Below are positions 1 through 6,811 of a DNA stretch of 14,760 bases, piece after piece. The translations under genes were made by a program, and so were the position numbers. This stretch comes from Bacteroidales bacterium (GTDB lineage: Bacteria > Bacteroidota > Bacteroidia > Bacteroidales > UBA7960): NCBI GenBank assembly GCA_003554665.1, contig PWGY01000285.1, positions 1 through 14,760 on the forward strand, in the 5' to 3' direction. A model generated the notes under the pieces. The model was not told the origin of the DNA. It saw only the letters and a list, made by a program, of their open reading frames with translations, and did no database searches. The stretch's first letter is position 1. Each line of letters begins with the position of its first letter.

Positions 1-69
1 GATGTGTTTGAAAAAGTATATGCACTCATGCATGAATACAACCCGGCGGCTTATCCGAAGATATTTTAA
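1..69 (+). CDS. 3' end of an unidentified protein-coding gene (partial)
   Basis: The first 69 bases read open in frame 1 as 22 residues ending in NPAAYPKIF, then a TAA stop at 67-69. The rest of the gene lies left of the window. The fragment is too short to assign to a family and I do not recognise it. The main support that it is real is context: its stop falls exactly at the stop of rubrerythrin on the other strand, and the two share TTAA at 66-69, as often seen for tightly packed convergent genes. It could still be a chance open frame. Confidence 0.4.
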   Translation, partial: DVFEKVYALMHEYNPAAYPKIF

Positions 70-647
70 TAATTTTCTGCCAGTTCCTCAAACCAGGCCT
101 GGGGATGGCGGCAGGCAGGGCAGGCTTTCAGGGCCTTCTCCCCTTCATGCACATAACCGCACTTGATGCAGAACCACTGTGTTTTCTGCGGACGCTGGAA
201 AACCGTTCCTTCAGTTACCCGCTGACGCAACTTCAGGTAGCGCTCCTCGTGATGCTTTTCCACCTGGGCCACAAGCTTAAAAGTAGTGGCAATACGCTTA
301 AAGCCTTCTTCTTCGGCCACCCTTGCAAACTCCGGATACAACTCCGACCATTCTTCTTTTTCACCAGCAGCAGCAGATAGAAGGTTCTCGGCTGTGGTGC
401 CAACCTTCCCGGCAGGATAGGCAGCAGTGATCTCTACTTTGCCTCCTTCCAGATACTCATAAAAGGTTTTGGCATGAATTTTCTCATGATCCGCTGTTTG
501 CCTGAAGATATGGGCAATCTGTTCGTAGCCCTCTTCACTTGCAACTTTCGAATACATTTCATACCTGCGTGCAGCCTGTGACTCACCGGCAAATGCCTTG
601 AGCAGGTTTTGTTCGGTTTTGGTTCCTTTTACAGTTTTGTCTGTCAT
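66..647 (-). CDS. rbr: Rubrerythrin (non-haem diiron peroxidase with rubredoxin-like domain)
   Basis: This 193-residue protein is a classical rubrerythrin, a cytoplasmic NAD(P)H-linked peroxide reductase protecting anaerobes and microaerophiles from hydrogen peroxide. Residues 10-145 form the ferritin-like four-helix domain. The diiron ligands are all present at the expected spacing: E22, E55 and H58 (ExxH), E96 and E99, E130 and H133 (ExxH). Residues 155-193 form the C-terminal rubredoxin-like Fe(SCys)4 domain with C160-x2-C163 and C176-x2-C179. Length matches the family. The start is ATG at 645-647; no Shine-Dalgarno is visible, as is usual in Bacteroidota. The stop overlaps that of the convergent gene at 1-69. 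The gene stands alone with a 294-bp upstream spacer. Electrons usually come from a rubredoxin and its reductase, neither of which is in the window. Family assignment is very secure; the physiological substrate is from family knowledge. Confidence 0.97.
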   Translation of the reverse strand: MTDKTVKGTKTEQNLLKAFAGESQAARRYEMYSKVASEEGYEQIAHIFRQTADHEKIHAKTFYEYLEGGKVEITAAYPAGKVGTTAENLLSAAAGEKEEWSELYPEFARVAEEEGFKRIATTFKLVAQVEKHHEERYLKLRQRVTEGTVFQRPQKTQWFCIKCGYVHEGEKALKACPACRHPQAWFEELAENY

Positions 648-941
648 GTGATGAAATATTTTAGTGATTGAAACGCTGTCAGGGTATCTTCATTTACGGT
701 GGCGCCCCGAACCCGGCCTGACCCGAACAGGATGCCAAGGCTCCATGCACTTCAAAACGCACCTGGCACCTGGTACCCGGTACCCGGCCTGACCCTGATG
801 CAGGTTAAAGGTCATGATTGCATCATGCACTCCGGGGAACGACCCGGCCACTGCTTCAAAACAGCACCGCAGTAATTGAGCAAATGTAGGATATTTTAAC
901 CCATTGACCGAACAACCAATTCTATTTATACACAGATTAAA
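648..941. repeat. Repeat-bearing spacer upstream of rubrerythrin
   Basis: This 294-bp non-coding stretch holds two exact copies of ACCCGGCCTGACCC (711-724 and 782-795). Between them is a short GC-rich tandem (CACCTGG twice from 760, then GGTACCC twice from 772). A 15-nt palindrome, CATGAT-TGC-ATCATG, lies at 813-827. No open frame with family resemblance and no RNA gene was seen. The repeats look like slippage-derived minisatellite material; the palindrome could be an operator, but nothing shows that. Confidence 0.5.
881..888 (-). promoter_or_regulatory. Possible -7 element for rubrerythrin
   Basis: On the minus strand this reads TACATTTG, an exact match to the Bacteroidota -7 consensus TAnnTTTG. 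No convincing TTG/TTTG sits about 20 bp upstream, and the start codon is about 230 nt away, so the implied leader would be long and would contain the spacer repeats. Weak candidate only. Confidence 0.25.
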
Positions 942-1850
942 TTAGGCCGGAAGGCTGTCCGGATCGGCCGGGTCAAATGCAGACCGGCGGTTCGGATTGA
1001 TCTGCCCGGATTTCTTTAAAATCAACACATCCTGAAAGTCAACACAACTTTCCCTTGCCTGACCTGCCCACCAACCTTCATGATGGGCCTCCACCTCCAG
1101 CCCGGCCTTTGCAACCAGCTGCTGCAAAAAGGGATACCGGAAAGCGATGTTGGCACTTTTCACACGGGGGTTGTGCAAAAAGTAGTCAGCACAGCGATGA
1201 GGGAAAAATGGTTCCGGTGATTGATCAAGAAAACTTTCAGAATTTTCGGTGATCAGAAAAAAAGTGGCCAGGCAACAGCCGGTTTGTTTAAGGACACGGG
1301 AAATCTCCCCAAGATAGTTCTCCACTTCGTCAGGTTGCATATGCGTAAAAACCGACAACAACACCACCTGGTCAAAAGCATTGTTGTTGAAGGGAAAACG
1401 GAAAGAACCTGCACCGGCTTCTGTTTCCAGGTTATACAGATCATTCTGCAGGGGAATATGCAAAAAGGAAAAATTGGGGTATTGCCGGTAATGCTTATTG
1501 CACCAGCGGATTCCGTCAGGTACGATGTCAAAGCCGGCATACCGCCCCTTCTCATTCAAAAAGCCCGCCAGCGGTCTGGCCAAACGACCTATACCGCAGC
1601 CCACATCAAGCACATGATGATGAGGCTGAAGGTGGCAGTAACGTATCAGTATATCAAGGTAATTGTCGCCCATAGCGGCAAAATCGCCCTGGCCGGTAAA
1701 GATCCGCCCTTTTGGGGGAACCAGGTGAGGGCGGCGCTTCAGGAGGCTGTCAATTAAATCGGCAGGATAGAAAAAGACCCGCCTGGCCAACCGTCGCTGG
1801 CCCGGCCGAAGCCGGTAATATAGCTTACGGAGAATATTCAAACCGCACAA
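942..1850 (-). CDS. Class I SAM-dependent methyltransferase
   Basis: A 302-residue protein with a Rossmann-type methyltransferase domain at about 75-220. Motif I is the SAM-binding loop at 80-88 (VLDVGCGIG), and the acidic residue closing strand 2 is D108 (GFDI). Post-motifs follow at VVLLSVFTHM and in the SRVLKQTG stretch, the usual motif before strand 5. The basic N-terminus, the PPKGRIFTGQGDF segment before the domain, and the C-terminal tryptophan-rich QDVLILKK tail recall a family often found near surface-polysaccharide genes, but the methyl acceptor cannot be told from sequence. No ATG serves as start: the longest frame opens with TTG at 1848-1850, preceded in frame by a stop two codons upstream; a second TTG at 1839-1841 (M-N-I-L-R-K-L-Y-Y) may be the real start. 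It lies 140 bp downstream of purA on the same strand with a possible terminator between them, so co-transcription is uncertain. Confidence 0.88.
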   Translation of the reverse strand: MCGLNILRKLYYRLRPGQRRLARRVFFYPADLIDSLLKRRPHLVPPKGRIFTGQGDFAAMGDNYLDILIRYCHLQPHHHVLDVGCGIGRLARPLAGFLNEKGRYAGFDIVPDGIRWCNKHYRQYPNFSFLHIPLQNDLYNLETEAGAGSFRFPFNNNAFDQVVLLSVFTHMQPDEVENYLGEISRVLKQTGCCLATFFLITENSESFLDQSPEPFFPHRCADYFLHNPRVKSANIAFRYPFLQQLVAKAGLEVEAHHEGWWAGQARESCVDFQDVLILKKSGQINPNRRSAFDPADPDSLPA

Positions 1851-1901
1851 TGATTACTGATTCGGATCATGATGTCGGACACCCTGCCAGCGACCGGAAT
1901 C

Positions 1902-1933
1902 TAAAAACAAAACACAGGAAATAAATAACCTGT
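1902..1933 (-). terminator. Possible rho-independent terminator after purA
   Basis: On the minus strand, downstream of the purA stop, ACAGG (1933-1929) and CCTGT (1918-1914) can form a 5-bp stem with a 10-nt AT-rich loop. It is followed by a T-rich run, GTTTTGTTTTTA (1913-1902). The stem is short, so this is a moderate call. Confidence 0.4.
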
Positions 1934-1990
1934 AGTTTTCCGGCAACCCGCAATCAAGCATTTGTTTACCTGCAGTCGCTTTGGTGGTGG

Positions 1991-3328
1991 TTACTTCAGC
2001 AGCAATCGCTGCAAAAAGCCACTCCCCTGTTTTACCAGGACTTGTTTACGGTCAGGGCCGGTGGAAATCACATCAACCGGTACGCCCACATAATCCTCAA
2101 TGAAATTTACATAATCAAGCAAAGCCCCGGGAAGATCCTCAAAAGAATCAATTCCTTCCAGAGAAGTTTCCCATCCCTTCATCTCCTGAAAAACCGGCGT
2201 AAAATCATTCGAACCGCCCTCAGAAGGGAGCACTTCAGATACCTCGTCACCCGATTTGTACGCCGTACACACCTTTATTCGGGGCATCTTATTCATCACG
2301 TCAACCTTGGTCATGATCAGGCGGGTTACCCCGTTGATCATCACGGCATATTTCAGCGCCGGAAGATCAAGCCAACCGCAACGCCTCGGACGACCGGTGG
2401 TTGATCCGTACTCCTGCCCTTCTTCCCGAAGCAGCTCCCCATCCCGGTCAAACAACTCGGTAGGAAACGGGCCGCTCCCGACCCGTGTACAATAGGCCTT
2501 GAAAATCCCGAATACCTCGCCAACTCTGGAAGGCGCCAGACCAAGTCCGGTGCAGGCGCCGGCCGCAATGGTACTGGAAGAAGTTACAAAGGGATAAGAT
2601 CCGAAATCAATATCCAGCAAGGTTCCCTGCGCTCCTTCTGCAAGTACCCTGGCGCCGCTGTCGAGAGTCTGGTTCACAAACCGTTCACTCTGGACTTGCG
2701 GCAGCTCACGTAAGTGGCTGAGACCTTTAAACCAGGCCTTTTCATACTCATCAAAAGAATGACCGTCAAGTTTAAGGTCACTGCTGTCAAAACCAAGACT
2801 TTCTGCCAGGCGAAAATGAGTTTTTTTCAACTCGTTGTATCGTTTGTCAAAATCCCCGGAGGAGGCGTCCGCAAGGCGCAACCCGGTTCGTGCAACCTTG
2901 TCGGTATAAGCAGGACCGATCCCTTTCAAGGTGCTGCCAATCTTCAGTTCACCCTTGACCGATTCGTAAGCTGCATCAAGCATCCTGTGCGAAGGAAGAA
3001 TCAGATGGGCTTTCTTGCAAAGGTACAGCGACTCTTTCAGTTCATCGGTGGTGGTGCCAAGCTGATCAATCTCGTTGCTGAAAATGAAAGGGTCAATAAC
3101 CACCCCACTGCCAACCACATTTACACAACCGCGGTGAAATATGCCTGATGGAATGGTATGAAGAATGTATTTTTTTCCTTCAAAAGAGAGGGTATGACCT
3201 GCATTGGGTCCACCCTGAAAACGCGCCACCATTTTATAATGCGGAGTGAGCACATCCACAATCTTTCCCTTACCTTCGTCGCCCCACTGCAGCCCGAGCA
3301 ACACATCGGCCTTATTGTTTTGTTCCAT
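1991..3328 (-). CDS. purA: Adenylosuccinate synthetase
   Basis: PurA joins IMP and aspartate using GTP to make adenylosuccinate, the first committed step from IMP to AMP, in the cytosol. The 445-residue protein shows the family signatures in order: GLQWGDEGKGK at 12-22 (nucleotide-binding loop, catalytic D17), GGPNAGHTL at 39-47 with the second catalytic residue H45, GPAYTDK in the middle, STTGRPRRCGWLD for IMP binding, and STGPDR near the C-terminus. D17 and H45 correspond to D13 and H41 of the E. coli enzyme. It is slightly longer than the common 420-430 residues. The ATG at 3326-3328 fits the N-terminal signature. The gene follows the Fur-family regulator by 80 bp on the same strand but has its own strong promoter at 3370-3401. 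In other bacteria PurA is inhibited by ppGpp, notable because rel lies just upstream. Confidence 0.98.
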   Translation of the reverse strand: MEQNNKADVLLGLQWGDEGKGKIVDVLTPHYKMVARFQGGPNAGHTLSFEGKKYILHTIPSGIFHRGCVNVVGSGVVIDPFIFSNEIDQLGTTTDELKESLYLCKKAHLILPSHRMLDAAYESVKGELKIGSTLKGIGPAYTDKVARTGLRLADASSGDFDKRYNELKKTHFRLAESLGFDSSDLKLDGHSFDEYEKAWFKGLSHLRELPQVQSERFVNQTLDSGARVLAEGAQGTLLDIDFGSYPFVTSSSTIAAGACTGLGLAPSRVGEVFGIFKAYCTRVGSGPFPTELFDRDGELLREEGQEYGSTTGRPRRCGWLDLPALKYAVMINGVTRLIMTKVDVMNKMPRIKVCTAYKSGDEVSEVLPSEGGSNDFTPVFQEMKGWETSLEGIDSFEDLPGALLDYVNFIEDYVGVPVDVISTGPDRKQVLVKQGSGFLQRLLLK

Positions 3329-3369
3329 GATATAGGTTTGTTATGCCTTAAATGCCTTTATTATCCGAT

Positions 3370-3401
3370 CAAAAATACGGTATTTTGGCAAGCGACACAA
3401 A
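3370..3401 (-). promoter_or_regulatory. Bacteroidota-type promoter of purA
   Basis: Reading on the minus strand: TTTG (3401-3398), a 20-nt spacer, then TATTTTTG (3377-3370). Both boxes match the Bacteroidota housekeeping consensus exactly (TTTG ... TAnnTTTG). Transcription would start near 3364, giving a leader of about 35 nt before the purA ATG. Its position just after the Fur-family stop shows purA need not depend on upstream readthrough. Confidence 0.75.
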
Positions 3402-3408
3402 AAGAATG

Positions 3409-3894
3409 TTACACATCCCCGGCTTCAGCTTCTTCCTTACAGTCCTCACAAAACCCATAAAAGGCAAAGGATCGGTGTGTTACCTTAAAATTCATTGAAT
3501 TTTCAACAGAGACTTTGATCTCCTGCAGACGGGGATCACAAAATTCAAGCACCTTTCCACAATTGGAGCAGATCAGGTGATCGTGCTGACGGTATTTGAA
3601 TGATTTTTCGAACTGGGCCACATTCTTGCCAAACTGGTGTTTCACCACAAGTTTGCACTTTAGCAGCAGTTCGATGGTATTGTATAGTGTGGCACGGCTT
3701 ACCCTGTATTTGTTGTTTTTCATTTTAATGTACAGCGATTCCACATCAAAATGACCATCAGTCAGGTAAATCTCCCGCAAAATCGTGAAACGCTCGGGTG
3801 TTTTCCGATGACCATTTTCCTCAAGATAAGATGAGAAAATACACTTTACCTTTTCAAAAATCTCCTGATCGCTTTGGGTATCTGCAACTTTCAT
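3409..3894 (-). CDS. Fur-family metal-dependent transcriptional regulator
   Basis: A 161-residue Fur-superfamily repressor (start ATG at 3892-3894). The N-terminal winged helix spans about 10-90, with the recognition region around [14 protein letters not shown] (65-78). The C-terminal dimerisation and metal domain carries H104-D105-H106, structural zinc pairs C109-x2-C112 and C149-x2-C152, E117, H140, and H48 with E52 in the hinge. The Glu in QFE (E96) and E117 match the Fur pattern; PerR-type peroxide sensors have Asp at the corresponding sites, so an iron or zinc regulator looks more likely than PerR, though this is an alignment by eye. The frame stays open to a GTG at 3940-3942 (177 residues), but those extra residues lack family character. 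It sits between rel (193 bp upstream) and purA (80 bp downstream), all on the minus strand. Targets are unknown. Confidence 0.93.
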   Translation of the reverse strand: MKVADTQSDQEIFEKVKCIFSSYLEENGHRKTPERFTILREIYLTDGHFDVESLYIKMKNNKYRVSRATLYNTIELLLKCKLVVKHQFGKNVAQFEKSFKYRQHDHLICSNCGKVLEFCDPRLQEIKVSVENSMNFKVTHRSFAFYGFCEDCKEEAEAGDV

Positions 3895-4086
3895 ATACTT
3901 GGAATTCAGCTGAATATAAAAAACGTCCCGCCATCCAAACACTACCGGAATAACTGTGAGCCAGCTGACCTTTGAAAAAACGCAATCAATGCCTCACAAA
4001 TTCATCCCGGTAACGGGGATAAAGATAGTAAAAATTATGTTTATTTGAAATCTTTATAAATAATTAAACGAAGAGCTATGACCCAA
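3895..4086 (-). promoter_or_regulatory. Leader and candidate promoter of the Fur-family gene
   Basis: On the minus strand, TTTC (4050-4047), a 19-nt spacer and TATCTTTA (4027-4020) match the Bacteroidota promoter with one mismatch in each box. Just downstream is a short inverted repeat, ATCCC-N7-GGGAT (plus strand 4005-4021), overlapping the predicted start region, where an autoregulatory operator could sit. The leader to the ATG would be about 120 nt. No canonical E. coli-type Fur box was seen. Confidence 0.35.
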
Positions 4087-6336
4087 CTACCCGACTTCGG
4101 CCTCCATTTTGCCGATGCGTGATACCTTTTCTATACCCTTAATTTTTCTAAGCTTTTTGATTAGATTGTTCAGGTGTTTGGTGTCATTGATATAAAGCAT
4201 CACCACACCTTCAAACATTCCATCCTGAGTGTCAAAATGAATGTTTCTGATATTAATGTTATACTCGCTTGAAATGGTGTTGGTTAGATTTTGCAGCAAA
4301 CCGACCTCATCGATACCTTTTACCCGCAGACCCGACAGGAAGGCAATCGATTTATGGGTCATCCACTTGGCCTTTACAACTCTGTAAGCATATTTGGCCA
4401 TCAACTGCTGGGCATTGGGGCAGTCATTGCGATGGATCTTGATCCCTTCACTGACCGTCACAAAACCAAACACATCGTCGCCAGGAATCGGATTGCAGCA
4501 AGGTGCCAGTGAATAGGTCAGTTTTTCAAGATTGTCACCGATCAGCAAGGTGTCAGGCTTGTCCTTGAGCTGCTGACGGATCGGATCCTTGGTTTCCTCT
4601 TTGCCGGGTTGGGCCTCCCTGGATTTGGAAAACGGATTTTTAAAATAACTGAGGATGCCCCTGCTTTCCTGTTCAGCTGCGTATGCTTTCAGGTCTTTCT
4701 GGCTGATTTTGCCTGTGGCAACCTGGAAGTAAAGGTCCATGGGGGAGGGAAGCCGAAAATAATCAACCAACTTCTGAATGTTTTCCTGATGATTGTCGAT
4801 TTTCAGCTGCTTCAGTTTACGATCAAGGATCTCTTTACCCTCCTCAGCCTGCTTTTTCTTCTGCTCTTTCAGGGCGGACTTGATCTTCCCCTTGGCACGG
4901 GCCGTGGTTACATAATTCAGCCAGTCGGGTTTGGGTTTTTGCTTTTTGGATGTAATGATTTCGACCTGGTCGCCGCTTTTCAGTGCCTGACTCAGCGGAG
5001 CCAGCTTGTGGTTCACTTTTGCTCCCAGACAGTTATCTCCAACCTGCGTATGAATACTGTAGGCAAAATCAAGCGCCGTGGCCCCCTTTGGCAATGTTCG
5101 CAATTCGCCCTTCGGGGTAAACACAATGATCTCATCCGAGAAGAGGTTCAGCTTAAAGTCCTCAATAAAATCCAGTGCATCAGCGTCGGCACTTTTCAGG
5201 ATTTCCCGAATACGGCGCAGCCACTTATCAATACCGCTTTCTCCACTTTTGGATTCCTTGTACTTCCAGTGCGCGGCATAGCCCTTTTCCGCCACCTCGT
5301 CCATGCGCACCGTGCGGATCTGTACCTCCACCCAACGGCCCGACCGGCTCATCACCGTGGTATGCAGTGACTCATACCCGTTGGCCTTGGGCGTGGAGAT
5401 CCAGTCGCGCAAACGGTCCGGGTTGGGTTTATAAATGTCAGTCACGATGGAATAGGCCTTCCAGCATTCGGCCTTTTCACGGTTAATGGGGCTGTTCAGC
5501 ACAATCCGGATGGCAAAAATGTCATAGACCTCCTCAAAAGGGATCTCTTTTTTCTGCATCTTGCCCCAGATGGAACTGACAGATTTCAGACGGGCCAGAA
5601 TGGTAAAATCCATGTCTTCTTTTTGCAGGGCCCGGCGGATAGGCTGGGTAAAGGAGTTGATGAACCGGGTCCTTTCCTCCCTGGTGTCAGCCAGCTTCTG
5701 CACTATCGACCGGTAGGCCTCAGGCTCAGTATATTTCAGTGCCAGATCTTCCAGCTCACTCTTGATGGTGTGAAAACCCAGCCGGTGTGCCAGCGGAGCA
5801 AAAAGATAAAGGGTTTCATTGGCTACCTTCAGCTGCTTCTTGGGGGGCAGGGAATCAAGGGTGCGCATATTGTGCAGCCTGTCGGCCAGCTTGATCAGGA
5901 TCACCCTCACATCGTCCGAAAGGGTAAGCAACATCTTGCGGAAATTCTCCGCCTGCACCGAAGAGGTCTGGTCAAAAATATCCGAGATTTTGGTCAGGCC
6001 GTCAATGATTCGCGCCACCTCCTCATCAAAATATTCGGTAATGTCTTCGAGGGTGTAATCTGTGTCCTCAACCACATCGTGAAGCAGGGAACAGACCACA
6101 CTGGTAGCACCAAGCCCGATCTCTTCAACACAGATCCGGGCCACAGCCATGGGGTGATAAATATAAGGCTCACCGCTTTTCCGCCGGTGATCGCGGTGAG
6201 CATGCATGGCAAAATCAAACGCCTTGCGGATACGCTTCCTGTCTTCTTTGCTCATTCCCGGCCGGCAGACAGACAAAAGCCCCCGGTAGTTTTTCAGAAT
6301 TTCCGCACGTTCCTTCTCGGGTGATAGTTTATTCAT
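4087..6336 (-). CDS. rel: Bifunctional (p)ppGpp synthetase/hydrolase, long RSH (Rel/SpoT) protein
   Basis: This 749-residue protein makes and degrades the alarmone (p)ppGpp in the cytosol. Residues 30-180 are the HD hydrolase with intact metal site: R52, H61, H86-D87, E90-D91 (HDVVEDT) and N156 (DRLHN). Residues 240-370 are the synthetase: R249/K251 (RLKS), D262 (YDIFAIR), Y321 and H325 (GYESLHTT), E337 (VEVQIRT). The basic RLRD at 298-301 corresponds to the RxKD motif of bifunctional enzymes; monofunctional E. coli RelA has EFDD there. TGS (about 402-464), a Cys-rich zinc-finger-like region (C613-C614, H635, C639) and a C-terminal ACT domain (about 660-749) follow. Both activities should therefore be functional. 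ATG at 6334-6336 is preferred over an upstream in-frame GTG (6394-6396) because a Shine-Dalgarno-like AGAGGA (6349-6344) sits 7 nt before it, a -7 box lies just upstream, and the extra residues come from repeat DNA. Confidence 0.97.
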   Translation of the reverse strand: MNKLSPEKERAEILKNYRGLLSVCRPGMSKEDRKRIRKAFDFAMHAHRDHRRKSGEPYIYHPMAVARICVEEIGLGATSVVCSLLHDVVEDTDYTLEDITEYFDEEVARIIDGLTKISDIFDQTSSVQAENFRKMLLTLSDDVRVILIKLADRLHNMRTLDSLPPKKQLKVANETLYLFAPLAHRLGFHTIKSELEDLALKYTEPEAYRSIVQKLADTREERTRFINSFTQPIRRALQKEDMDFTILARLKSVSSIWGKMQKKEIPFEEVYDIFAIRIVLNSPINREKAECWKAYSIVTDIYKPNPDRLRDWISTPKANGYESLHTTVMSRSGRWVEVQIRTVRMDEVAEKGYAAHWKYKESKSGESGIDKWLRRIREILKSADADALDFIEDFKLNLFSDEIIVFTPKGELRTLPKGATALDFAYSIHTQVGDNCLGAKVNHKLAPLSQALKSGDQVEIITSKKQKPKPDWLNYVTTARAKGKIKSALKEQKKKQAEEGKEILDRKLKQLKIDNHQENIQKLVDYFRLPSPMDLYFQVATGKISQKDLKAYAAEQESRGILSYFKNPFSKSREAQPGKEETKDPIRQQLKDKPDTLLIGDNLEKLTYSLAPCCNPIPGDDVFGFVTVSEGIKIHRNDCPNAQQLMAKYAYRVVKAKWMTHKSIAFLSGLRVKGIDEVGLLQNLTNTISSEYNINIRNIHFDTQDGMFEGVVMLYINDTKHLNNLIKKLRKIKGIEKVSRIGKMEAEVG

Positions 6337-6358
6337 GGTATTTTCCTCTTTCCCATTA

Positions 6359-6366
6359 CAAAGATA
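6359..6366 (-). promoter_or_regulatory. -7 element of the rel promoter
   Basis: The minus strand reads TATCTTTG, an exact TAnnTTTG match. Transcription would start near 6352, about 15 nt before the chosen rel ATG. No clear TTTG lies about 20 bp upstream; that position (about 6385-6392) is already inside the leftmost degenerate hairpin of the repeat mosaic, so the repeat may have replaced or modified the upstream half of the promoter. Confidence 0.5.
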
Positions 6367-6510
6367 CGGGGAAAAAGTTAGACGGCGCTGACGCACCTCC
6401 AGTTTGTCGGAGGCTGCGCCTCCTCCAGTTGTTGGTTTGTCGGGCCTTCGGCCCTCCGGTTAGTCGGCGCTGACGCGCCTCCGGTTGGTCGGAGGCTGCG
6501 CCTCCTCCGG

Positions 6511-6543
6511 TTGTTGGTTTTCATGGGCCATGGATTGGGAAAG
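6511..6543 (+). repeat. Left arm of a 33-bp imperfect inverted repeat
   Basis: These 33 bases match the reverse complement of 6673-6705 at 28 positions, judged by eye. Both copies carry CATGGGC and end in TTGGGAAAG when read from the TTG(T/C)TGGTT side. They lie just inside the two hairpin clusters, enclosing 129 bp, and look like the inner ends of a larger symmetric element. Confidence 0.65.
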
Positions 6544-6672
6544 ATGCCCATAGAAATAGTTCGGGGCTTAGTGGTTGTTGGTTCCGGCGCTGCGCGCCTG
6601 TGAGTAACATGTGACCACTTCGGGGTCAAACCAACCAACAACTACCTGGGCTGTTTATCAAGCCATTGACAG

Positions 6673-6705
6673 CTTTCCCAAGCCACAGCCCATGAGAACC
6701 AGCAA
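6673..6705 (-). repeat. Right arm of the 33-bp imperfect inverted repeat
   Basis: Inverted partner of 6511-6543 with five mismatches. The enclosed segment (6544-6672) contains another palindrome of the same style, GGCGC-TGC-GCGCC (6586-6598), a TGACC-N7-GGTCA hairpin (6612-6628), and the linker CCAACCAACAAC (6631-6642) that recurs at 6726-6737. Confidence 0.65.
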
Positions 6706-6811
6706 CCAAGGCGCGTCAGCGCCGACCAACCAACAACTGGAGGGCCGAAGGCCCGACTAACCGGAGGCGCGTCAGCGCCGACCAACCGGAGGGAGCGTCA
6801 GCCGCGACAGC

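Larger units (their letters stand above)
6381..6810. repeat. Palindrome-rich repeat mosaic between glyA and rel
   Basis: This non-coding block of about 430 bp nearly fills the spacer between glyA and rel. It consists of two diverging clusters of short modules (left 6381-6516 read on minus, right 6701-6805 read on plus) around a central segment. Each module has the frame AACYGGAGG-core-CGACYAAC, sometimes extended by CAACAAC. The core is one of three perfect palindromes. Type A is GGAGGC-TGC-GCCTCC (6409-6423, 6491-6505). Type B is GGCGC-TGAC-GCGCC or its complement (6466-6479, 6710-6723, 6766-6779). Type C is GGGCC-TTC-GGCCC or its complement (6442-6454, 6742-6754). Degenerate copies sit at both ends (6384-6397, 6791-6804). 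Arms stay complementary while core sequences differ. The layout resembles REP/BIME elements; mobility and function are inference. Confidence 0.8.

Noticed and set aside
1221..1757. 178-residue plus-strand open frame
   Set aside because: Antisense to the methyltransferase SAM-binding domain; no family resemblance.
4609..5370. 253-residue open frame on the plus strand
   Set aside because: It lies wholly antisense to the conserved rel domains and has no recognisable family features; a by-product of rel codon use.
5623..6324. 233-residue open frame on the plus strand
   Set aside because: Antisense to the rel HD and early synthetase domains, which are clearly the coding strand.
6378..6641. 87-residue open frame on the minus strand across the repeat mosaic
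   Set aside because: Its sequence is the translation of hairpin modules (Thr/Asn/Arg/Ala-rich periodicity). The frame survives because modules lack stops, not because it is a gene.
6381..6810. CRISPR or integron-type array
   Set aside because: Modules have no unique spacers of constant length, cores are swapped palindromes, and no cas, integrase or cassette gene is present.
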